This document shows positions 1 through 7,625 of a stretch of DNA of 64,000 nucleotides, piece by piece; position 1 is the first letter of the stretch, and the number at the start of each line of letters is the position of its first letter. The stretch is from the NCBI RefSeq assembly GCF_024703995.1, contig NZ_JAMXQV010000016.1, positions 62,001 through 126,000 on the forward strand. The letters are read 5' to 3'. This DNA comes from Amycolatopsis iheyensis. Lineage in GTDB: Bacteria > Actinomycetota > Actinomycetes > Mycobacteriales > Pseudonocardiaceae. The notes under the pieces were generated by a model. It saw nothing but the letters and a program-made list of their open reading frames with translations. It did no database searches and was not told the origin of the DNA. The position numbers and the translations under genes were made by a program.

Positions 1-359
1 AGGCACTGGCCGCCGAGGTCGCGGAGTTCGGCGTCAAGGTGACGATCGTCCAGCCCGGCGGCTACTGGACCGACCTCTACACCAGCAGCACGGCGACGAC
101 GCCGGAACCTCGCTACGACGGGCTGCGGGAGGAACTGGCGAAGCAGTGGGCGGAGGGCTCGATCGACAGCGAGCCCCGGCTGGCCGCCGAAGCGGTGCTG
201 AAGCTGGTCGCGAGCGACAACCCGCCACTGCGCCTGCTCCTCGGCAGCATGGTTTACGACCTCGCGTTCGACCTGTCCCGGCAACGCATGGACACCTGGG
301 CCGGCTGGGAGGAAGTGAGCCGGGCGGCGGAGCACGCGGTGCCGGCGCCGACCACTTAG
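1..359 (+). CDS. Short-chain dehydrogenase/reductase, C-terminal part (5' end outside window)
   Basis: About 118 C-terminal residues of an NAD(P)-dependent SDR-type oxidoreductase are visible, reading in frame from base 3. The opening segment FGVKVTIVQPGGYWTD is the beta-6 region after the catalytic Tyr/Lys helix, where the family has PG before the substrate loop. The nucleotide-binding Gly motif and catalytic residues lie before the window. The C-terminal helices resemble those of the single-domain SDR at 38039-38926. Substrate is unknown. It is convergent with the glycosyltransferase, about 98 bp apart. Confidence 0.85.
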   Translation, partial: ALAAEVAEFGVKVTIVQPGGYWTDLYTSSTATTPEPRYDGLREELAKQWAEGSIDSEPRLAAEAVLKLVASDNPPLRLLLGSMVYDLAFDLSRQRMDTWAGWEEVSRAAEHAVPAPTT

Positions 360-457
360 GCGACAGCCGGCGACGGCATCCGGCGCAATCGCCCGAGCTG
401 CCGGCCACTTGGGTGACCCACCGCGGCCGGCGAGGGGCATCCGGGCGCCCCGACCAC

Positions 458-1432
458 CTAGCCGGCCCACCGCGGCAGCGCGCGGGCCACCTCGTCCGGC
501 GAGGGCATCCGGGCAATCTCCGCCGCGATCGCCCGGGCCGCCTCTCGCGGTGCCGGACCGCGCCGCAGCTCCCGGACACCGTCGGCGATCGCGGTGGCGC
601 TCACCTCGCCGGGCCCGAGACACTGTGCGGCACCTGCAGCCACCAGGGCTTTCGCGTTGGCGAACTGGTCCGCACCCTGCGGCAGGACCAGCTGCGGAAC
701 GCCGGCCGAGAGCGCGCCCAGCGTCGTGCCGCTGCCGCCGTGGTGCACCACCAAGTCCGCCTCGGGCAGGATGTCCACTTGGGACACCCACGCCCGGGCC
801 GTGACGTTCGGCGGCACCGCGCCCAGCTCCTCCGGGCGCACCCGGCCCGTCGCGACGACCACCTGCGCGTCCAGCGCCGCCAAGCCCTCGATGGCCGTTT
901 TCAGCAGCTCCGGGGTGCCGAACGCCGTGCCCAGCGTCAGGTACACCAGCGGCCGCGACGTGCGCAACGCGGGCGACGCCGGTTCCGAGAACGGCACCGG
1001 ACGCAGCGGGATCCGCTCGACCGCAGCGAGGAAGTCCTTGTCCTGCAACGAAGGCGGGCAGATGTCGAGGTGCGGGACACCCACCCCGGGCCGTTCCAGG
1101 CCGATCCCCTCGGGGAACATCCGGCCGAAGCCGTGCCAGAGCCCCGGGATCCCGGCCTGCCGGGCCGCGATCGCCGCCCCGGGCACACCCCACCCGTGCA
1201 CCACCAAGTCGGGCCGCAGCCGGCCCAGTTCCGGGGCCAGATCTTCCGCGTAGATCTCGTAGAAGGAGTCCGCCGGGCGGAACGGCCGCAGCCCGTTCGC
1301 GTGCAGGGGTGCGTGGACGTGCTCCCCCGCCGCGAAGTGCACCTCGTGCCCGGCCGCCCGGGCCGCGACCGCCAGCGGGATCAGCGGGTAGGTGTGCCCC
1401 ACCGACGCGAGGCCCGCGAAAAGTACCCTCAT
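458..1432 (-). CDS. Family 1 (MGT/UGT-like) glycosyltransferase, short
   Basis: Predicted cytoplasmic GT-B glycosyltransferase of about 324 residues, of the kind that moves a sugar from a nucleotide donor to a small hydrophobic acceptor. The N-terminus MRVLFAGLASVGHTYPLIPLA is the usual acceptor-domain start. The C-terminal domain has the donor-binding signature HHGGSGTTLGALSAGVPQLVLP followed by DQFANA. Most members are 390-430 residues; this one is shorter because the middle of the N-terminal domain is compact. An ATG at 1444 would add four residues; 1432 is preferred because a GGGG stretch lies upstream. No biosynthetic genes flank it, so modification or inactivation of a compound is as likely as biosynthesis. 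Two dyads lie just upstream. Confidence 0.85.
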   Translation of the reverse strand: MRVLFAGLASVGHTYPLIPLAVAARAAGHEVHFAAGEHVHAPLHANGLRPFRPADSFYEIYAEDLAPELGRLRPDLVVHGWGVPGAAIAARQAGIPGLWHGFGRMFPEGIGLERPGVGVPHLDICPPSLQDKDFLAAVERIPLRPVPFSEPASPALRTSRPLVYLTLGTAFGTPELLKTAIEGLAALDAQVVVATGRVRPEELGAVPPNVTARAWVSQVDILPEADLVVHHGGSGTTLGALSAGVPQLVLPQGADQFANAKALVAAGAAQCLGPGEVSATAIADGVRELRRGPAPREAARAIAAEIARMPSPDEVARALPRWAG

Positions 1433-1448
1433 GCCCGACCCCATTCAG

Positions 1449-1478
1449 ATGTTGGCGACATCCGAATGTTAGCAACAT
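1449..1478. promoter_or_regulatory. Tandem dyads upstream of the glycosyltransferase
   Basis: Two related inverted repeats, ATGTTGGCGACAT (1449-1461) and ATGTTAGCAACAT (1466-1478), have centres 17 bp apart. The second reads TAACAT on the minus strand, a plausible -10 element for the glycosyltransferase. The form suggests a MarR- or ArsR-type operator. The adjacent TetR gene has its own, different dyads, so the regulator is probably encoded elsewhere. Confidence 0.55.
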
Positions 1479-1543
1479 CAGGAGCGCAGCTCCGGCGGCA
1501 CATACGCGAAGGTCTGGCCGTACCAGAGGGGGTGCGAGCAGGC

Positions 1544-2110
1544 CTAAGGCGCCATTCCCCGCCACAGCAGGTCCGCGAGGCTCGCCGCGTCGCCGCGCCA
1601 GTCGCCCTTCGGGTCCAGCATCAGCAGGCCGGCCAGGCCGCGCAGGCAGACCAGCGGGTCGAGGTCGGGACGCACCGTCCCCGCCGCGACGTTCGCCTCG
1701 ATGATCCGCCGCACCGCGCCGACCATCGCCTCGTACGCGCTCGCCGGGAGCTCGCCGCGGGAGGCCGTCGCCCGGCGGAGTGCGTCCGCCAGCCCCAGTT
1801 TCGTCATCATGTAGTGCGCCAGGTGGTCGGTCACCCAGATCCGGAACGCCTGGTCCGGCGCGTGCTTGTCCAGCAGCACCGGCACGATGTCCACGATGTG
1901 CCGCACTTCGCGCTCGTACACCGCGAGGATCAGCGACTCCGGCGTCGGGAAGTGCCGGTACACCGTGCCGACGCCGACTTCGGCCTGCTTCGCGATCGCG
2001 TTGAACGAGACCTCGCCCGTGCACGCCAGCGACTTCGCGGCCGCCACCAGGATGCGCTCGTGGTTGCGCCGGGTGTCCGCGCGCCGGGGGCTGACCGAGC
2101 CCGTCGTCAT
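1544..2110 (-). CDS. TetR/AcrR family transcriptional regulator
   Basis: A 188-residue one-component repressor. The N-terminal helix-turn-helix covers roughly residues 12-60 and contains FNAIAKQAEVGVGTVYRHFPT, the canonical TetR recognition helix ending in YRHF. The C-terminal ligand domain has the SBP-type pattern seen in many actinobacterial members. The frame stays open to 2329, but the ATG at 2110 gives the normal family N-terminus. It is divergent from the aldehyde oxidoreductase operon, and two identical perfect dyads lie between them, so it most likely controls that operon and itself. The ligand is unknown. Confidence 0.9.
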   Translation of the reverse strand: MTTGSVSPRRADTRRNHERILVAAAKSLACTGEVSFNAIAKQAEVGVGTVYRHFPTPESLILAVYEREVRHIVDIVPVLLDKHAPDQAFRIWVTDHLAHYMMTKLGLADALRRATASRGELPASAYEAMVGAVRRIIEANVAAGTVRPDLDPLVCLRGLAGLLMLDPKGDWRGDAASLADLLWRGMAP

Positions 2111-2201
2111 CGTCCCTCCCGTCCTGTGCCGTCCGATGGAGTACCGCCCGCCGAATCTAACCCAGACCTGGAGCAGCTCCAGCGTGATCGGTTCGTTGCG
2201 A

Positions 2202-2219
2202 AGCGGATTGTAATCCGCT
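2202..2219. promoter_or_regulatory. TetR operator, copy 1
   Basis: Perfect inverted repeat AGCGGAT-TGTA-ATCCGCT in the divergent region between tetR (start 2110) and the oxidoreductase operon (start 2317). The same 7-bp arms recur at 2238-2255. Confidence 0.75.
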
Positions 2220-2237
2220 AACCTCGCGACCGAGTGA

Positions 2238-2255
2238 AGCGGATGACTATCCGCT
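2238..2255. promoter_or_regulatory. TetR operator, copy 2
   Basis: Perfect inverted repeat AGCGGAT-GACT-ATCCGCT, with arms identical to those of copy 1 and only the 4-bp spacer changed. The centres are 36 bp apart, suggesting two bound dimers. Confidence 0.75.
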
Positions 2256-2316
2256 CCTCGTTCGCCGCCACCACCACCGTCGGGCACCCGCCCGGACGAG
2301 CTGCGGAAAGAGACCT

Positions 2317-2769
2317 GTGGACATCTCACTCGAAGTCAACGGCAGTACCGAACAGCTGGACGTCGATCCCGGCGTCACCCTCCTGGACGCGCTGCGCGAG
2401 CGCCTCGGCGTCACGGGCCCGAAGAAGGGCTGCGACCGCGGACAGTGCGGCGCGTGCACCGTGCACGTCGACGGCCGCCCCGTGCTGTCCTGCCTGACCC
2501 TGGCCGCCACCGTCAAGGCGCCGGTCACCACCGTCGAAGGGCTGTCCACTGAGGACAGGCTGCACCCGGTGCAGCAGGCGTTCGTCGACCAGGACGCCCT
2601 GCAGTGCGGGTTCTGCACCGCCGGGCAGGTCATGTCGGCGGTCGCCGCCGTCGAGCAGGACGTCGAGGACGTGCGGGAGTTCATGTCCGGCAACATCTGC
2701 CGGTGCGCGGCCTACCCGAACATCGTCAAGGCCGTCGAGCAGGCGAGGCGGGCCGATGCGACCCTTTGA
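2317..2769 (+). CDS. Molybdenum aldehyde oxidoreductase, 2Fe-2S subunit (PaoA/CoxS-like)
   Basis: A 150-residue small subunit of a xanthine-oxidase-family enzyme, carrying electrons between the molybdenum cofactor and FAD. The N-terminal plant-ferredoxin-type cluster is ligated by C39, C44, C47 and C59. The C-terminal four-helix cluster uses C97, C100, C128 and C130, the last pair in the motif CRC. It starts at GTG 2317, about 5 bp after GGAAAGAGA. It overlaps the FAD subunit by 14 bp, which implies translational coupling. No twin-arginine leader is seen, so a cytoplasmic enzyme is expected, unlike Escherichia coli PaoA. Confidence 0.93.
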   Translation: MDISLEVNGSTEQLDVDPGVTLLDALRERLGVTGPKKGCDRGQCGACTVHVDGRPVLSCLTLAATVKAPVTTVEGLSTEDRLHPVQQAFVDQDALQCGFCTAGQVMSAVAAVEQDVEDVREFMSGNICRCAAYPNIVKAVEQARRADATL

Positions 2770-3718
2770 GCTGACCGCCCCCACCACGGTCGAAGACGCG
2801 CTGGCGACGTCCGGCACCTTCCTGGCCGGCGGCACCACGCTGGTCGACCTCATGAAGCTCGACGTCCTCACCCCGGCGCACGTCCTGGACATCAACCAGG
2901 TGCCCTTGCGCGGCATCGACACGAGCGACGGCCTGCGCTTCGGCGCGCTGGAGCGAATGAGCGCCATCGCCGCGCACCCGCAGGTGTACCCGGCGATCTC
3001 GCGCGCGCTGCTGCTGAGCGCGTCGCAGCAGATCCGGAACATGGCGAGCATCGGCGGGAACCTGTTGCAGCGCACGCGCTGCACGTACTTCCGCGACGTC
3101 GCTTCGCCGTGCAACAAGCGTGAGCCGGGCAGCGGCTGCCCGGCGCTCGAAGGCGCCAACCGGATGCACGCGATCCTCGGCACGAGCGACTCGTGCGCGG
3201 CCACGCACGCCAGTGACGTCGCCGTCGCCCTGGTTGCGCTGGACGCCCGCGTCAAGCTGGCCGACGCCGAAGGCACCCGCGAAGTCCCCCTGCGCGAGTT
3301 CTACCAGCTGCCCGGCGACACCCCGGCGCTGGAGAACGACCTGCGCCCCGGCGAGCTGATCACCGAGGTGATCGTGCCGCGGCTGGACTGGGCCGCGAAC
3401 TCCACCTACGTCAAGGTGCGCGACCGCCAGTCCTACGAGTTCGCGCTCTGCTCCGCCGCGGTCGCGCTCGACGTGCGCGACGGCGCGATCGCCGACGCGC
3501 GGATCGCGGCCGGCGGCGTCGGCACGGTGCCGTGGCACCTGCCCGCCGTCGAGGACGCCCTGCGTGGCGCCCCGGCGACGCAGGGCACCTTCGAAGCCGC
3601 CGCGGCCGTGGCCGCCGACGGCGCGCGTCCGTTGGCCGGCAACGGGTTCAAGGTGTCGCTGCTGAAGCGGACCATCGTCCGCGCGCTGCTCGAACTGACC
3701 GAGGGGAGCTCCCGATGA
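2756..3718 (+). CDS. Molybdenum aldehyde oxidoreductase, FAD subunit with extra 4Fe-4S loop (PaoB-like)
   Basis: A 320-residue FAD-binding subunit. FAD contacts are visible in LAGGTTLVDLMK (about residues 23-34) and SIGGNLLQRTRCTYFRD. A loop of about 40 residues with C109, C119, C128 and C147 follows; an equivalent loop in PaoB and 4-hydroxybenzoyl-CoA reductase holds an additional 4Fe-4S cluster. This places the enzyme in the PaoABC branch rather than with carbon-monoxide dehydrogenase. The stop codon overlaps the start of the next gene as ATGA. Confidence 0.9.
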   Translation: MRPFELTAPTTVEDALATSGTFLAGGTTLVDLMKLDVLTPAHVLDINQVPLRGIDTSDGLRFGALERMSAIAAHPQVYPAISRALLLSASQQIRNMASIGGNLLQRTRCTYFRDVASPCNKREPGSGCPALEGANRMHAILGTSDSCAATHASDVAVALVALDARVKLADAEGTREVPLREFYQLPGDTPALENDLRPGELITEVIVPRLDWAANSTYVKVRDRQSYEFALCSAAVALDVRDGAIADARIAAGGVGTVPWHLPAVEDALRGAPATQGTFEAAAAVAADGARPLAGNGFKVSLLKRTIVRALLELTEGSSR

Positions 3719-5889
3719 TCACCCGGCTCGACGCGCCGCTGAAGGTCACCGGCGGGGCCAAGTACGGCGCCGACCACACCTTCCCCGGCCAGCTCTACGG
3801 CTACGTCGTGCTCAGCACGATCGCCCACGGCGAGCTCGAAGCGATGGACTTCTCGGCCGTCCGCGCGGCGCCCGGCGTCGTCGGCGTGTACTCGCCGTTC
3901 GACCAGCTGAAGCTGAAGACGGCGACCTCGCCGCTGTTCGGCGAGACGTGGGTTCCGTTGCAGACCAAGGAAGTCACCTACTACGGCCAGCCGATCGGCT
4001 TCGTCGTGGCGGAGACGTTCGAGCAGGCGCGCGACGCCGCGGGGCTGGTCGAGGTCACCTACCGCGAGCTGCCCGCGAAGACGTCGCTGGCCGAAGGCCT
4101 CGCCGACGCCGAGGACGCGCCCCCGGGGCGCGACGGCGAAGGGCCGACGCTCGAAATCCTCGAGGACGGCGTCGAGTCCATCGAGGACGCGTTCGCCGCG
4201 AGCCCGGTCGTGGTCGAAGCGACCTACTCGACCGCGACGCAGAACCACGCCGCGATGGAGCCGCACTCGGCCGTCGCGGTGTGGGACGGCGGCGAGGTGA
4301 CCGTCTACAGCGGCAACCAGGCGTCGAACCTGCAGGCGATGGAGCTGGCCAGCGCGCTCGACGTGCCGCTGGAGGCCGTGCACTGCGTGAACCCGTTCGT
4401 CGGCGGCGCGTTCGGCGGCAAAGGGCGGACGTCGTCGCCGGCGTTCCTGGCCGCCGCGGCCGCACGCGACCTCGGCCGGCCGGTGAAGTCGACGCTGACC
4501 CGCGAGCAGGTCTTCACCGCGACCGCCGGCCGGGCCGCGACGGTCCAGACCATCAAGCTCGGCGCCGAGCGGGACGGCAGCCTGGTCGCGCTGAGCCACG
4601 ACTCGTGGTGCAGCACCGACACCGCGCGCTCGTTCGTCGAACCGACGTCGCACGGCACCTCGCGCGAGTGGTACGCGACGCGGAACCTGGCCATCAGCCA
4701 GAAGATCGTGCCGCTGAACGTCCCGCCGACCACGTTCATGCGCGCCCCGGGCGAGGCGCCGGGCTCGTTCGCGCTGGAGAGCGCGATGGACGAGCTCGCC
4801 GAAGCACTCGGCGTGGACCCGGTCGAGCTGCGGATCAAGAACAACTCGATCGCCCCGCCGGGCAAGGACCTGCAGTGGGCCAGCAAGCACCTCGACGAGT
4901 GCTTCCGCGTCGGCGCGGCCCGGTTCGGCTGGCAGCACCGCCGGCCGGGCGGGCACACCGACGGCGACTGGCTCGTCGGCATGGGTGTGGCCACCGCGAT
5001 GTTCCCCGCCCTGCGCTTCCCGGCCACCGTCGGCGTCACGCTCAACGCCGACGACACCGCCGTCGTCGGGACGAGCGGCGCGGACCCGGGCACCGGCCTG
5101 CTGACCGTGCTGTCCCTGATCGGCGCCGAGTCGCTGGACATCCCGGCCGACCGGATCACCCCGAAGCTCGGCGACTCGGCCCTGCCGCCGGGTGGCCTCT
5201 CCGGCGGTTCGACGGCGACGGCGAGCGCGGGCACGGCCATCATGATCGCCGCCACCAAGGCGATCGACGAGCTGGTGGCCCTCGCTTCCGACCCGGGCGC
5301 GCCGTTCGAAGGCGCCGAAGTCACCTACGCCGACGGCCGCGTCTTCGCCGACGGCCGAACCATGACCTTCGGTGAGCTGCTGCGGGCACTGGGCCGCGAG
5401 AAGCTCGAGGTGACCGGTTCGTCGGCGCCCGGCGAGGAGCTGACCAAGCACTCGTTCAGCTCGTGGGGCGCCCAGTTCGTCGAGGTCCGCGTGCACAAGT
5501 GGACGCGTGAGGCACGCGTGTCGCGGATGCTCGGCGTGTTCGACGCGGGCCGGATCATCAACGACAAGGCGGCCCGCAGCCAGCTCATGGGCGGCATGAT
5601 CTGGGGCGTCTCGGCCGCACTGCACGAGGGTCTGGAGATCGAAGCGAACGGCCGGCTCGCGAACGGCGACTTCGCGAGCTACCTGCTGCCGGTGAACGCC
5701 GACATCCCGGAGGTCGACGTCCAGCTCGTCGAGTACCCGGACACGCTGCACAACGCGGTCGGCGCGCGCGGGGTCGGCGAGATCGGCACGGTCGGGATGG
5801 CCGCGGCGGTCGCGAACGCCGTGCACAACGCCACCGGCATCCGCGTCCGGCACATCCCGATCACCATCGAGGACCTGCTCGAAGACTGA
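3715..5889 (+). CDS. Molybdenum aldehyde oxidoreductase, molybdopterin-binding subunit (PaoC-like)
   Basis: A 724-residue catalytic subunit expected to hold a molybdopterin cofactor and oxidise aldehydes or N-heterocycles to the corresponding acids or lactams. The N-terminal domain starts KVTGGAKYGADH. The cofactor domain contains FVGGAFGGKGR and MRAPGEAPG. The catalytic Glu is in GARGVGEIGTVG near the C-terminus (about E689). Length fits PaoC. No XdhC/PaoD-type maturation gene adjoins the operon; a MoxR-VWA pair that could serve this role lies 38 kb away at 43221-45460. A strong hairpin follows the stop codon. The frame is open upstream to 3532, but the ATGA overlap fixes the start. Confidence 0.92.
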   Translation: MITRLDAPLKVTGGAKYGADHTFPGQLYGYVVLSTIAHGELEAMDFSAVRAAPGVVGVYSPFDQLKLKTATSPLFGETWVPLQTKEVTYYGQPIGFVVAETFEQARDAAGLVEVTYRELPAKTSLAEGLADAEDAPPGRDGEGPTLEILEDGVESIEDAFAASPVVVEATYSTATQNHAAMEPHSAVAVWDGGEVTVYSGNQASNLQAMELASALDVPLEAVHCVNPFVGGAFGGKGRTSSPAFLAAAAARDLGRPVKSTLTREQVFTATAGRAATVQTIKLGAERDGSLVALSHDSWCSTDTARSFVEPTSHGTSREWYATRNLAISQKIVPLNVPPTTFMRAPGEAPGSFALESAMDELAEALGVDPVELRIKNNSIAPPGKDLQWASKHLDECFRVGAARFGWQHRRPGGHTDGDWLVGMGVATAMFPALRFPATVGVTLNADDTAVVGTSGADPGTGLLTVLSLIGAESLDIPADRITPKLGDSALPPGGLSGGSTATASAGTAIMIAATKAIDELVALASDPGAPFEGAEVTYADGRVFADGRTMTFGELLRALGREKLEVTGSSAPGEELTKHSFSSWGAQFVEVRVHKWTREARVSRMLGVFDAGRIINDKAARSQLMGGMIWGVSAALHEGLEIEANGRLANGDFASYLLPVNADIPEVDVQLVEYPDTLHNAVGARGVGEIGTVGMAAAVANAVHNATGIRVRHIPITIEDLLED

Positions 5890-5907
5890 CCGCTCGATCG
5901 GAAATTC

Positions 5908-5950
5908 ACGGCGTCCTGGCCCACCTGGTGAATCCGGGCCAGGGCGCCGT
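5908..5950 (+). terminator. Strong hairpin after the oxidoreductase operon
   Basis: A 15-bp GC-rich stem (5908-5922 with 5936-5950, one G-T wobble) with a 13-base loop begins 19 bp after the stop codon. There is no long T tail, as is common for actinomycete terminators. Confidence 0.7.
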
Positions 5951-6057
5951 TATCCATCCGCGACAACACCGGCGACGGTTCGCCCATGACGGCGGACCGT
6001 CCACGGTCCTAGGCTGGCGGGCACTCTCCCCGATCTTCCCAGAAGGGACCACCCGGC

Positions 6058-7488
6058 ATGACCGATCCGGTCGTCACCACCACTTCCGGCCCGGTCCGCG
6101 GTCAGGTCACCGCCGCCGGCGTCGCGCTGTTCCGCGGCATCCCCTACGCCGCCGCCCCCGAGGGCGAACTGCGCTTCGCCGAGCCCGTCCCCGCCCCACC
6201 GTGGGACGAGGTCCGCGACACGAGCAGACCCGGGCCGACCGCGCCGCAACGCCGCCACGACGTGCCCGGGCTGGACCTGTCGCCGATCACCGGCGCCGGC
6301 TGGCGGCCGGGCCCGGAGTATCTGACCGCTGACGTCTGGACCCCGCAGCTGGGCGCGGCCGGCCTGCCGGTGCTCGTGTTCGTGCACGGCGGCAACTTCC
6401 TCGGCGGCGCCGGCTCGGCTTCGGCACTCGACGGGACGTCGTTCGCGCGTGCCGGCTCGGTACTGGTCAGCGTGCAGTACCGGCTCGGCGTCGACGGGTT
6501 CCTCCCGCTCGAAGGCGGCGCGACCAACCTCGGGCTGCGTGACCAGCTCGCGGCCCTGCGCTGGGTCCAGGAGAACATCACCGAGTTCGGCGGCGACCCC
6601 CGGAACGTCACGCTGATGGGCTCGGCCTCCGGCGCGGTCAGCGTCGCCTGCCTGCTCGGCTCCCCGCTCTCACCGGGCCTCTTCCACCGCGCCATCGTCC
6701 AAAGTGGACATCCGAACATGGTCCGCGACGGCGTCCAGGCCCGGCGGCTGGCCAAGGTGATCGCCGACGAGCTGAAGGCCGAGCCGACCGCCGAGGCGTT
6801 CCGCAAGGTCTCGACCGAGCAGCTGCTCGACGCCCAGGACGCCGTGCTGCGCCCCGGCGGCGCGCCCGACCTGCGCGACGCGCTGGGCTACGACCGCGGC
6901 TACGGGCTCAGCCCGTTCCTGCCGGTGATCGGCGACGACGTCCTGCCGCACCACCCGGGCCAGGCGATCCGGGCCGGCGCGGGCCGCGACGTCGACCTGG
7001 TCGTGGGCAGCTGCAGCGAGGAGATGCGGCTCTACCTGGTGCCCAGCGGCGCGGTCGAGGCGGTCACCGACGACCAGGCGGTGGCGTCGCTGGCGGTGTC
7101 CCACCCGGACCCGGTGGGCGTCCTGACGCGCTACGGCCTCGGCGCGGACCGCTCGGCGGGCGAAGTCCTCGTGGCGGCCCTGACCGACCTCGTCTTCCGC
7201 GACGGGGTGAAGGAGCTGGCCGAAAACCACGGCGGCCGGACGTTCCGCTACGAGTTCGAGTGGGGCTCGCCCCTGCTCGACGGCGCGCTGGGCGCGTGCC
7301 ACGGGCTCGAGCTGCCCTTCGTGTTCGACGCGCTGGACGGCCTGTCCGGTCCCCGCGGCCTGCTGGGCGAGCAGCCACCGCGAGAGCTGGCCCGCGAGCT
7401 GAACACCGCCTGGCACCGGTTCGCGGCGAGCGGTTCGCCCGGCTGGCCGGAGTACACCGGCGAGGACACGGTGTTCCACACCTACTAG
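6058..7488 (+). CDS. Type-B carboxylesterase-like protein with altered nucleophile elbow
   Basis: A 476-residue alpha/beta hydrolase of the carboxylesterase type B family. Family landmarks are present: RGIPYAAAP near the start, oxyanion hole HGGNFLGG (110-117), acidic residue region GSCSEE, and the histidine in CHGLELPFVFDAL. The usual elbow GESAG is replaced by G188-S189-A190-S191-G192, so the residue aligned with the catalytic Ser is Ala and no G-x-S-x-G can be read. The protein may be inactive, shifted to a neighbouring Ser, or non-hydrolytic. AGAAGGGA precedes the start by about 10 bp. Confidence 0.88.
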   Translation: MTDPVVTTTSGPVRGQVTAAGVALFRGIPYAAAPEGELRFAEPVPAPPWDEVRDTSRPGPTAPQRRHDVPGLDLSPITGAGWRPGPEYLTADVWTPQLGAAGLPVLVFVHGGNFLGGAGSASALDGTSFARAGSVLVSVQYRLGVDGFLPLEGGATNLGLRDQLAALRWVQENITEFGGDPRNVTLMGSASGAVSVACLLGSPLSPGLFHRAIVQSGHPNMVRDGVQARRLAKVIADELKAEPTAEAFRKVSTEQLLDAQDAVLRPGGAPDLRDALGYDRGYGLSPFLPVIGDDVLPHHPGQAIRAGAGRDVDLVVGSCSEEMRLYLVPSGAVEAVTDDQAVASLAVSHPDPVGVLTRYGLGADRSAGEVLVAALTDLVFRDGVKELAENHGGRTFRYEFEWGSPLLDGALGACHGLELPFVFDALDGLSGPRGLLGEQPPRELARELNTAWHRFAASGSPGWPEYTGEDTVFHTY

Positions 7489-7625
7489 CCGGTGCCGCGT
7501 TCCGCTTCTGACCGGACCAGTCCCCTTGCTCCACCGGGCTGGACCCGGCTCCGGGCAGTTGACGAGTCCCCCGCCGCGCTGCCAGGCTCAGGCCGCCCGG
7601 ACGGCCGGATGAATGGGGACCACCG

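Noticed and set aside
360..457. Short imperfect repeats (CCCACCGCGGC and GGCGAGGGCATCCGGGC) between SDR and glycosyltransferase ends
   Set aside because: They are few, short and partly inside the glycosyltransferase coding end; too weak to call a repeat family.
458..1432. Part of a macrolide or glycopeptide biosynthetic cluster
   Set aside because: Neighbours are regulators and a molybdenum enzyme; there are no polyketide, NRPS or deoxysugar genes.
3433..5853. Very long open frame (about 806 codons) opposite the oxidoreductase genes
   Set aside because: It is the antisense shadow of two clear gene families; its translation is Arg/Gly-rich with no motifs, as expected from high GC third positions.
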